Part shown: one piece after another, positions 22,001-32,381 of the stretch
How the letters are laid out: each line of letters starts with the position of its first letter
Position numbering within the stretch: position 1 is the stretch's first letter
DNA from: Pelodera strongyloides
Taxonomy: Eukaryota; Nematoda; Chromadorea; Rhabditida; Rhabditidae
Direction: 5' to 3'
DNA length: 64,000 nucleotides
Assembly: GCA_036852015.1 (NCBI GenBank)
Contig: JAANDG010001195.1
Location: forward strand, 186,001 to 250,000
Position numbers and translations under genes: made by a program
Notes under the pieces: generated by a model
Seen by the model: the letters and a program-made list of their open reading frames with translations, nothing else
The model's database searches: none
What the model was told of the DNA's origin: nothing

Positions 22001-23870
22001 GATTTGCGTTGCCGCCAGCCCCCATACACCGTATTCAGTCTACTTCAGGAGCCCAAACCAGAAGCATCCCCGGTAATGTAATCAAGCAGATCACCTCTAT
22101 TGTTATGTGTGCAAGAACTCAGTGTGAAAGCAACCGAAGAAGAACATATATGGTACGCACTATATTAATTTACATAAATTCTTTATACTCACTTATTTGC
22201 CAGGTAGGCCAATTCGAACATGTTCTCAGTGGTGATACGCAGTTCGCCAGTGTAAATGCAACTGAAAAACTCGATCACTCACATATATTGTCATAATTCT
22301 TGGCATCCTGACCAAAACATTAAAGGGTCAGGCCCATTTCAAATGACCCCTATTTTCGATGATTCCATCTGACTCTTCATGTCAAATATAGTAGGCTGAA
22401 TTTTTTTCCAGTTTTCAGTCGCAATATTCACGCAGTTTTCAGCAATTTACCATGGCCAGTCATACAGAACAATCAATCGCAGTTGTCACGCCCATTCGCG
22501 CTGATTGGCCTATATCGCAGTTGTCACGCCCAATAGAGCATATTGCCCAATTAGCGCGGAGGGGCCTGACAAATGCGATATATAGTTGGGTATGACTGGC
22601 CATGGTAAATTGCTGAATACTACGTGAATTTTGCGCTTGAAAATTAGAAAAAATCGTATACTACTATATTTGACATGGAGAATCAGATGGAATCATCAAA
22701 AATAGGGGTCATTTGAAATGGGCCTGACCCTTTAAGGAATACAATTTAGTAGAAATTGTTTTCGACTGAGCGGCTAAGTTTGGGCAAAAAATTTAACGGC
22801 AATGTGCGAACAACAAATAACTAGTGACGTACCGTACGAAGATCCGAAAATTATCGACAGATGCATCCTTGATTTTAATGTTCCTCTCTTGTAAGGCCCC
22901 AAACAACTGTGTGTGAAATACTTCCGAAACAAAGGCAAGAATTTGCGAATGTGCAGGAATCGTCTGCAAATATCAACATGGGAAACGGGATAGGGGATGG
23001 GGCGAAATAAACTTACTATCCTGTCTTACGCACTACTGGTGACAACCTCCCCCTCCCAAAGAAGGGGCCCACGCCAGCCATTCGTACATTTGAATGCACA
23101 CTACGTTCCCTTTGGGCGGATCGCTTAGCGAAGATACTAGCACAACGTCTATCCACCCGCAGAGCGAAGCCGCCAATAGCACACCTTAGTGCCAGGCATT
23201 TCGCTATTTCTGCATTTAATGGCATAAAATACACCGAAAATGTTGCACACACTAGTAATTCAAAGAAAGTTATAGCATGAACACAGCCTTGCAAGACTCC
23301 TCTGTCGAGAGGAATCGAACTTTTCAACATGACTACTAATACTGCTCCCATACCTGCGCCTTAGACCAATCGGCCAGTCCGACCACCTATGAATTTCACT
23401 CATACAGTGAAAGTTGACCGGCAGTACAGTTCTTCGCTAGGCGGTTAGCCATTACTAATAAATAATAACTGTGTCCGTAGCGCGTTTGATCGGCGAAAAT
23501 ATTTTCGCCGGCGGGAATGCTCATAGAAATATTTTCGCTGGCCATCCGCCTAACAAGAACTGTGTAGGAAGTTGCGAGGAATGAGTGGAGGTAAGAATAA
23601 GAACACGTGAATGCAATAAGAAAACACTAACAATGAAATGTAAAGAAAACATGCGCTTCATAAGCAACTTATTTCCGTCTTTTGTGCGGGTCAGTGTGTA
23701 ACTAAAAACTACAGAAACCTGCGGCTACCGTATTTTTAGCCAAAGCTAACCTGAACAACAGCGTTCCCATCGGGGTCCTCGAATTGAAACACAACGTCAT
23801 GGAGCTCATCAGCAAAGAGGAACTTGTCATGAGTGAATGTAGTCCTCTTTGATGGAGGCTCTCCATCCAT
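19014..23870 (-). CDS. BTB-BACK-PHR protein, copy 3
   Basis: Twelve exons on the minus strand, in transcript order: 23870-23751, 22963-22833, 22261-22193, 21959-21822, 21307-21232, 21103-21015, 20829-20685, 20449-20344, 20166-20033, 19872-19729, 19451-19371, 19091-19014. The product is 436 aa, ending TAA. BTB: FLFADELHDVVFQFED, IPAHSQILAF, NMFELAYLANK. BACK: FWKLFNPQRINLFDD, LYKAVVRWAEFQCKR, FIRSLRMPTL, DELFYNGGIRDNELLL. PHR-like: NFRFVGVTYVLN, MEVSNYEVVSMANDI, FSAGRHYRFISLLSPG, terminal VKSVHFLLP. A TTTTCAG acceptor lies eight bases before the ATG, consistent with trans-splicing. Exon 10 uses a TTTGAG acceptor, weaker than its neighbours. The Cullin-3 adaptor function is inferred. Confidence 0.86.
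21323..21712. mobile_element. GGGACAGGCCC-family element, reverse-complement relative of 12102-12476 (intron 4 of copy 3)
   Basis: The right end reads GATGGGCCTGTCCCT then TTAA. The left end is degraded, beginning CCCATCAAAGTAAACC. The internal sequence is nearly identical in reverse complement to the 12102-12476 copy, including the shared 66-codon frame. That conservation between repeats is not evidence for a gene. Confidence 0.65.
22320..22735. mobile_element. TTAA-flanked palindromic element with AGGGTCAGGCCC ends (intron 2 of copy 3)
   Basis: The left end is TTAA then AGGGTCAGGCCCATTTC. The right end is GAAATGGGCCTGACCCT then TTAA. The arms stay inverted for about 50 bases or more (AATGACCCCTATTTT and the inverse). 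The centre holds GTCACGCCCAT and TGATTGGCC blocks also seen near 11083. Intact flanking TTAA and sharp ends suggest a relatively recent insertion. Confidence 0.75.
23288..23390 (-). other. tRNA-Leu-like relic (intron 1 of copy 3)
   Basis: On the minus strand, GTCGGAC is followed by TGGCCGATTGGTCTAAGGCG (type II A box) and later AGTTCGATTCC (B box) and TCTCGAC. GTCG and CGAC can pair at the ends, but the rest of the acceptor and T stems fail. It is probably a leucine-type tRNA pseudogene. Confidence 0.35.
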
Positions 23871-24855
23871 CTCTTCAACTGAAAAGAAATAGGTAAAGTA
23901 AAGAAAATACTTGGAAATGGTACGAACAACAGAGAGAGAGCAGACCGAATGGTTACAAAAATTGTATATCGGGGGTGCTTTTCTACTGCAATTGTGCAAA
24001 AGTGAAAATACACGCACATACTTCTTATTTTGTTATGTGTGCTTTAGAACGTCTGACGCTATTCAAGTAACGGCTTTACAGTTTATCTTAGAGAACGAAA
24101 TAGCTCGAAGGCAGAGTAGTCTTTCGAAAAATAAATAGCTCGAAGGCAGAGTAGTCTTTCGAAAAATACCGACGTGACAGACAATACCATTCAAGCAAAG
24201 AAATCTGAACAATTAAACATACATATATTTCAAAGGGACTGAATCCCGCTCTTTTCTTCAGGAACACAAAAGAAACCATTTTTTATGGAGGAAAGCTCGC
24301 ACTTCCACAAAGGAAATGAACACAAAGAAATAAAAGAGCATGATATGGCAAAGCATTAGACAACGATTAATTCTCAAGAAAAAATATTAAATAAAAAAAA
24401 TTGTAAACAAGTATACAGAGAAGAGGAAGGACGATCGCTTCGCTGGGATAAACACTATAAAAGTAATCAACAAATATGCAGCTATACAAGTAGATCATGC
24501 GCTTTGAATACTATACTACACGTTCGAAGATCACAATATGGACACCAACATATGGAAAGCAACACTAAGGGCAAAATTGAAAAGAATATTTGTCAACTAT
24601 AAAATAATCATTTGAATATGCGAAATTATCCAGAAAAAAATATAAGTCTGAAAGTAATATGGGATAAATTTAGACTCACCGGTAGGTATAACATTTCTGA
24701 AACATTTTGGATAACTGTATTGAAGCATATTTTGGACAAAATCACATGAAAAATGAGTAGGATAAAACAACAGATCTCAACTCGAGATCACAACACATAC
24801 GTAGGAATGCACACGTCCACCAAACGTTTCAAAATCCGAAGGTTATGATAACATG
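23871..24855. other. Intergenic spacer between copies 3 and 4, partly duplicated upstream of copy 4
   Basis: No gene is recognised. A 35-base segment is tandemly repeated at about 24099-24133 and 24134-24167 (AGCTCGAAGGCAGAGTAGTC). From about 24190 to 24380 the sequence is clearly homologous to 29405-29600, including GGGACTGAATCCCGCTCTTT, so the upstream flank was duplicated together with the gene. It may contain shared control sequence. Confidence 0.5.
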
Positions 24856-27800
24856 CTAAGGAAGCAAGAGATGCACTGACTTCACCGTATGAAGGTAATC
24901 AAGCTGCCTAAGATATCCTCGAGAAGAAGCAGAATCCTAAAAGCGAGATCTTCCAATAAAATAATCCATAATACACGCAATTCGTTTGCTGAAGGCTCGT
25001 TGGTAAAGAGCTAGCTAAACCAAACCAGACGCGGAACGAAGTATAAGACTATAACAGTTAATTTCTGGGTTTGTTTAGTTTGCCAGCCAAGAGTCCCCAG
25101 CAAAAAGAGAACTTACTTTAAAATCATCCTCGAACAAATGGATCGATATACCAGGGCTCGGCTGTGAAACAATGCAATAATATCGACCGGCAGAAAACTG
25201 AAAGCATGATTGCAACGCATCAAGAAGAACAATAAAAGAAGGGCAATTGGTTCTTACACCGCACACCAAAAGGTAATGAGACAAAGGTACAGGGTGAGTG
25301 AGTTGTGAATCCGTTGTTCATTTTCGAAAATGACATTCACAGGAAAAATTTGGGATACACATACCCTTTTACGTAAATGGACACCGGACGATAACTAAAT
25401 AATCTCCTTCCTCAGTAACAATTCAAAACGATCATCAGAAGCAATTATTGAATATAAAAGAATTAAACGCGAGGAACTGACCAGAATAATGTCGTTGGCC
25501 ATAGAAACCACCTCATAATTAGACACCTCCATCCCAGGGGTGGCAACCCATTCAAATGAGCACAGTAGTTCACAATCAGCAGCTTTTGTCGTATATTTTG
25601 CCGAGCTGCGAACTTCCGTAGTTATCTCAAAGGAACAAAAAAATATTCCCAGAATCCCGCAAAGAACATCCAAAACAATTCAAAATTTGCCGCTAGTAGG
25701 CCAACGGACAAGGAAACAGCGCCTACTTGTACAATACACCAACCTGTATCATAAAGAATAAAGGTTTCGGGGTGGCGACATATGAAAAATCTCACAGAAA
25801 ATATCTAAACCAACCCTTTCTGGCACTACCCCTGTCTTCCTGACGTCGAGAACATAAGTAACTCCAACAAATCGAAAATTGGCAGTTGACTCCACGCACG
25901 TGGAATAATACCCCGTTTTTGTAAGTTGGCTGGGCTTGACAAGCTCTATAATAAATTTAAAGCGAAATAGCGACCGGTTTTTGAAACGCATCCCAAGTAC
26001 TTGCATTCCTATGCATTTATGTAAATCAGAGTCTAATTGGTGGGGTCTAGTTTTTATGCTAATTTTTGCTCATTTGTAGCTGCATAAGAAAGCAGGTGTA
26101 CGCAATACGTTTCAAAAACCGGCCGGTATTTCGCTTTAATTAGCTCTAACAGAAGAGTTAGCCATGAAGCTGACCTCTTGGGAAACAAACTCGTGGTGGG
26201 GATGGGGGCAAGCTGGTGGCACTACCGTCTTTCTTTGGTATAGATTTTGGCAACTTGAAATGTCATAAACAAGGAAGTGACGGAAGTGTACCCCATACCC
26301 AATCCCGCACGACCTCATTCAAAAAATTAAAGTTGTATGAATCATTTCGTTCACCTGCCGAACACACAAATACATCACGGCTTTTTCGACGTGGGACTTT
26401 CACAAACGGTATATCAATGGAAGTGAGACCACTACAATAGGCTGCGAGATTCACTTTCTCCTAAATGGTTCACAAAATCAATAAAACTAGAAATGAAACG
26501 AAAGTTTGATAGTAATGCATGCTATAACAATCATCACGCATTTCACAAAAAGGAAACTTACCTCCGTAAGCAAAAGCTCGTTGTTGTGAATTCCTCCAGC
26601 ATAAAAAAGTTCGTCATGTCGCAGCGTGGGCATTCGAAGGCAATGGACGAAACCCTTCACATGACTTCGCATATTGCTCGCGGTTGGTGGCATCCCATTC
26701 CTGAACACTTTCAGCAAAAAAAAAAAAAACATTTTCTCAAGAGAATTTTAATTGTCAAATGTCAAACCTAATTCCATAAATGTCAGTTTAGTATGAAAAA
26801 TGAAAGTCGCAAAAACAGTACCGGGTGACGGTAACCTCAGACCTCAAATGCGACACCGGCATGGTCGATATGACCTTCTAATTGTACGATATCTGGTTTT
26901 TGCTATTATTATAAAAGGTAAATAAGGTAACCACACCGTTTGCACTGAAATTCTGCCCACCGAACAACCGCTTCGTAGAGACACATCTCTTTGACAGATA
27001 ATGAATCACATCGCACCAATTGACCAACCTAAATATAGATACATCAAATCAGCAACACACCGGGAGACACACGCGGCGCGTCTCACAGTCATGCACCTCA
27101 ATCTCACTTAGCCGACGGTGGACGGTTTCACTGTTTCACGTTTCACAAACTAGCGTGTAGTTTTCCTTCAACTAATACCAAAATATCAAACTCACAGTTT
27201 CCTCACTCAGCGACAGGAATTCATCAGAACCGAGGTATTTTGAAGTACTTCTTTCGAAACGAGTTAACAGCCTAAAGATCATCTTCCTTTGACGACTATT
27301 GAATAAAAAAAAATCTACGTGCAAGCGACAAGCAACACACCGTTCTGATATTGGCAAGGACCGTGCTGCCGTGCATTTTGAGAGCCCAATAAGAGAGTAG
27401 AACCAGAATGCAAAAAACCATCATAACTCACAGATTTAGAAGACTCTTCTCTTCATCATCAAAAAGAGCAATTCTTTCAGGGCTAAATAGTTTCCAGAAG
27501 TTGCCACGTTTATTGAATTCATCTTTGAAGAATCCAGCGACGAGTTTAGTGATTTTGGATATCATGTACCTGAAACACAATCTGGTCACACTATAGGATG
27601 CCCAAATAACTTCGGCCATCGGCTGCATGCAGCATGCTACAACGATTTATCAGAGAGAGTGCCGATAAGGCAGTGTGGCAGATTGTATGTGCAGAGTGCT
27701 AGATTTAGTAAGATGCTGCCAGCTACCATCTGCCATATATCGTATTTAGTCTACTTCAGTGCACACGCAGTCTAAGATCAAAGCTCAAAGCTAAGCCAAT

Positions 27801-28898
27801 AAGGCAATGTGGCAGACTCATCGGCAAGTAAGCTTACCATCGAAACATCATTAAAATTTCCACGAAAAATACACACAAAATAGGGATAGGAGATGGTTGG
27901 AGATTTTACGCACTGAATTATGCGACAACAAGGCTATGGAATGAAAAAAACCCAACAGAAGAAGAGCCTACATGGGGATGCAGTATATTATTTGACATAA
28001 ATATTGTATACAAACTCACTTATCTGACAGGTAGGCCAATTCAAACATGTTTTCAATGGTGATATGCAGTTCGCCCGTGTAAATGCACCTGAAATACTGA
28101 AAAATAAAAAAGGATGATCATATATTTAGCATGTATCCTTGGCATCCAAACCAAAATAAGGTTATCTGTCATGTAATTTGTAATTGATTTCGATTGAGCG
28201 GCTGAGCACTAAGCTGTGAATTTGAGTCAGAGCAACGACGATGTGCGAACAACAAACAACTAGTGACGTACCGTAAGAAGATCCGAAAATTATCTACAGA
28301 TGCATCCTTGATTTTAATGGTCCTCTCTTGCAAGGTCCCAAACAACTGTGTGCGAAATACTTCCGAAACAAAGGCAAGAATTTGCGAATGTGCAGGAATC
28401 GTCTGCAAATATCAACATGGCGAATGAGATATCTTAACAGGGGTCTGTCTTATGCACTAATGGTGATAAACCCCCCAACATAAGGGGCACACCAGGCATT
28501 CGTACATTCGACTACATAGGTAGTTGCAGTGTGTAGCTGTAGATGAAGCTGAGTTGCAACCATGTTCTTTTTCTGTGAATGGGTATGATTGGGACGAGGG
28601 AGTAGTGATAAGAACACGTGAATGCAATAAGGAAACACTAACCATGTCATGTAGTGAAAATATACACTCCAATCTCAGTCCCAAACGTCTTTTCGTTTTT
28701 TTGTACGGGTCAGTGCGTATAACTACCCTGCCGAAAGCTACGACGGCTACCGTATTTTTGGCCAAAGCTAACCTCCTGAACAACACCATTCCCATCGGAG
28801 TCTTCAAATTGAAAAACAACGTCGTGAAGCTCATCAGCAGAAAAGAGAAATTTGTCATGAATGAACGTGGTCCTCTTTGCTGGAGGCTCTCCATCCAT
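24856..28898 (-). CDS. BTB-BACK-PHR protein, copy 4
   Basis: Twelve exons in transcript order: 28898-28773, 28402-28272, 28088-28020, 27569-27432, 27271-27196, 27028-26937, 26700-26562, 26460-26355, 25945-25815, 25625-25482, 25197-25117, 24936-24856. The product is 437 aa, ending TAG. BTB: ELHDVVFQFEDSDGN, IPAHSQILAF, NMFELAYLSDK. BACK: FWKLFSPERIALFDDEEK, LYEAVVRWAEFQCKR, FVHCLRMPTL. PHR-like: NFRFVGVTYVLD, MEVSNYEVVSMANDI, FSAGRYYCIVSQPSPG, terminal VKSVHLLLP. It is the closest relative of copy 3, with similarity extending into introns. A 30-base tandem duplication at the 5' end leaves the ATG only in the downstream unit. A MITE sits 12 bases from the acceptor of exon 9. The Cullin-3 adaptor role is inferred. 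Confidence 0.86.
25957..26139. mobile_element. TTAA-flanked MITE, AGCGAAAT-end family (intron 8 of copy 4)
   Basis: The ends are TTAA then AGCGAAATAGCGACCGG and CCGGCCGGTATTTCGCT then TTAA. The copy 3 intron at the same place lacks it, so insertion followed the split of copies 3 and 4. It lies only 11 bases from exon 9 (exon edge at 25945) and therefore contributes sequence close to the 3' splice site. Confidence 0.75.
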
Positions 28899-28923
28899 GG
28901 TCCTCTTTGCTGGAGGCTCTCCA
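28868..28923 (-). repeat. 30-base tandem duplication at the start of copy 4
   Basis: On the + strand, TGGTCCTCTTTGCTGGAGGC begins at 28868 and again at 28898. Copy 3 has a single unit. The upstream unit has lost the ATG that the downstream unit provides, so it becomes 5' leader between the likely trans-splice acceptor and the start codon. Confidence 0.75.
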
Positions 28924-29964
28924 ACTGAAAAGGAATTGGTAATTTGGTAAAGAAAATACTTGGCATGGTATGAACGACATAGGGCATAGAACGAAAGAAG
29001 TTACAAATCACTCCCGACACGCGGAATAAACCAACGAGTGAGTTTTCAAGTATTCTGAAAATGTACCGTACCTTGGAATATTTTTTTTTTAATTTTTCAT
29101 ATTATATATGCAGGTTTCGTGCAGAAATACGGTAGTATTGACAGAATCACATCGGATTTTTGGGATTCTTGGAAACCCCCAGTATAATGCGGCTGCGTTT
29201 TCTACTGTAACTGTGCAAAACGTGCATACTTCAAATTTTGCGGCGCGTGTGCTTATCAATCATTTTCTGATAGTTATTTTTCATTGTTAGGCGAACTATG
29301 AATCCGGATTCTGTTCAAGCAACGATTTTATAGTTTACCTGAGAAAATGAAAAACCTTGGCTTGGAGCTAGAATAGTATTTCAAAAAATATCAATGTGGC
29401 AGACCATTTCATTCAACGATAATTAAACATACATATATTTTCAAGGGACTGAATCCCGCTCTTTTCTTCAGGAACATCGAACACTATAGAAACAGTTTTT
29501 TTATGCAGGAGGAAATAAATGCAGGAAGGAAATTTAACAAAGGAAATAGACAAAGAAATAAAAGAACACCATATGTCAACAGCATTAGACAGTGATTAAA
29601 TCGCAAGAATTTTAAATATAAAAAGGTATAAAGATAAGAGGAACAAAATATGCATTTATACAAGTAGCCCATGGGCTTAGAATACCATACTATATTACAT
29701 ATGAAACGACTACAGTATGTACACCAAAAGATAGAAACAATACCGGTAAAATTCCAGAAAATAATAATTTATCGCAAAGTACAACATGGGGACATGCATC
29801 CCAAACAAGTACTAATGCATTATGTACAATTTCACCTCAAATTGGCCAAAAGTCAATAGTAATGGACAACAAACTAACTAAAAGAAAACAATAATAATAA
29901 GAATGCATATCACTGCAAGTTTAATTATAATCAATAGCAAGTTGAACTGACCTCAATCAACCCT
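28899..29964. other. Intergenic spacer between copies 4 and 5
   Basis: No gene is recognised. The part at 29405-29600 is homologous to 24190-24380 upstream of copy 3. The rest is AT-rich with short frames lacking recognisable features. A TTTTCAG acceptor just above 28923 may be the trans-splice site of copy 4. Confidence 0.45.
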
Positions 29965-32323
29965 TTAAGGAAGCAGAAAATGTACCGATTTCACCGTATG
30001 CAAGTATTTTAAGTCTCTGATAAAAACGTGTGAAGAAGCGTGCTTCAGCGCGGTTTTCTGCTAAATAGGGCATAAATTTGGTCGGGAAAACGGAGTTGAT
30101 TTCCGAAATTATGATATGATTATGCGTATTTGTGATACTTTCTCATGCTGGGCATACACTCAATATTCGGCGGCTCACTACTTACAACTAGGCAACCTTA
30201 TGATGCTGTATGCTTCTTTGGAAGAATGGAAGGTGGTCTCGCCATCTCGCCAAGAGCTTACGCTATGCCGCTAAAACGTGAATTCATCAATAATATTGTA
30301 TGCCGATTGTTTCTGTCTCACTTAAAACACTGCACCGAAGATAAAAGAGCTCGCCTTAAAATCACCCACGAAACTATGGATCGAGATGCCCGGACTAGGC
30401 CGTGAAACGATACAGTAAAACCGATCGGCAGAAAACTGAACAAATGACTTGGTTCGAATAAGAAAAACAAAGGAGCCGGAGCGAGATTACACGAAATTTG
30501 ATCTGTCCCTCTATATTTCACGTATCGATCCTCCCTCTATATTTCATGTATCGAAAAACGACATACAAAAGTACAAAATAAGTTCATCGAAGTGAATATT
30601 GAAGAAAACACTTCAATATCCAAATACGCAAGATACAAAACTGTACGCGAAAAGCGAGAAAGCAGAAACTGACCAGAATAATATCCTTGGCCATAGAAAC
30701 CACCTCATGTTTAGAAACCTCCATCCCAGGGCTAGCAGTCCATACAAAAGAGCACTGCATATCATCATAGTCTTCACATTTTTCCGAAAACGTTTTCGAG
30801 CTGTACAATCCCGTTGTTATCTAGAAAGAAATTATTATTATATGAAGTTGGAATCTTTGTTTGTTTGCGTGTATGCTGCACGTTACGTCATATAATTTGG
30901 AAAGGCTCAGTTGTCCGCCGTGCAGTGAATCATCATAGGGCTAGGGACCACTGGAAAAAAGACAGCAATATAGAAATCATGCCAAATTAGCAAGCTTCTC
31001 GTGTCTGACCAGGGACAAGGGACTGACATAAAAAAAAGCTTTTTTTTTCTTAGTTTATACATCAAGCAATTCTTGGTTTATACACCAATGATAGAGTTTT
31101 TCATGCTGATTACGAATCAAAAAGAACTAGCTGCGAACTCTCGGAAATAAAAATGTTGTGGCCCCTCAAATGTACGAAATTTTTTAAATATGAAAAAGAA
31201 GTGAAACATCGCAAACTTCATTGAATAGCATAAAGTGCAACATAAAAAGAGTTCATGTCAAAGAATAAGAACGAAAAAAAAAAACAGAAAAATTCACGGA
31301 TTTCGCTCTTTTTAGGGGAAACAACGGTTTTATTTCCGAGATTTCGCAGCTAATTCTTTTTAATTCTTAAAGGGATAGGTTCACCTCGAATTGCACCTTT
31401 TTTATAATTTATGTTGATAATATGACCAATGTCGGTCCATATGCGAAAATTGCAGTAAATTTCCTTTGCTCCCCGTAGTAGGAGAGCTTGCTCAAAAAAG
31501 CTAAACTACCTCGAATCTATAAAACAATTGGAGTACCGCAGCCATGGTAAGCGGGAAATAGCGCAGGAGGCCTGGAGGTGCAGATATAGTTGTGATAGAC
31601 AGAGGATGATAAAAGGGCGCTGTATTTTCTAGCGTCTCCAGGCCTCCTGCGCTATTTCCCACTTACCATGGCTGCGGTACTCCAATTGTTTTATAGATTC
31701 GAGGTAGTTTAGCTCTTTTGAGCAAGCTCTCCTACTCTCTGATGATTGACGGCATGTTCGCGGCGGCTATCTGGGTCTTGGCAAATTCGCTCCGCAAAAG
31801 TGGCGGCTATTCGGCGAGGATAAACCTGCCGCGAACTCGCCAAAACAGGCGAAAATGCGGCGGCTATCAGATAGCCGCCCGATAGCCGCTGCGAACTTGC
31901 TTGTTTCAGGCGAAAATGCGGCGGCTATCCGGCGGCTATTCGGCGGCTATCGGGGTTTTGTGCACACACGAGCGATACGACTCACATTTCTTTTTTGAGA
32001 GCGGAATGCGGGTTCTCAGTCGGTTTAATTACCCAAGTTTGCGGTTAGCACTAACCCCGAGACCCTAGCACCATGCTGTGTGTCTCGATACAATTTTGTA
32101 AAGCGTGACTTCGGGCATGTTGGTCAATTTCATTTTTTTATCGTTTATATATTTTTTTCGGAAGAAAGGTATTTTTCTCTGGACCCTCCTCGCCAGTGTC
32201 CGGCGGCTATCCGGCGAGTTCGCCCCGCCTTCAATGATTGTCGCGCCTTCAGACTTCTCTTGTCGCCGAATAGCCGCCTAAATAGCCGCCCTATAGCCGC
32301 CGCGAATATGCCGTAGAGAACGT

Positions 32324-32381
<58 letters not shown>

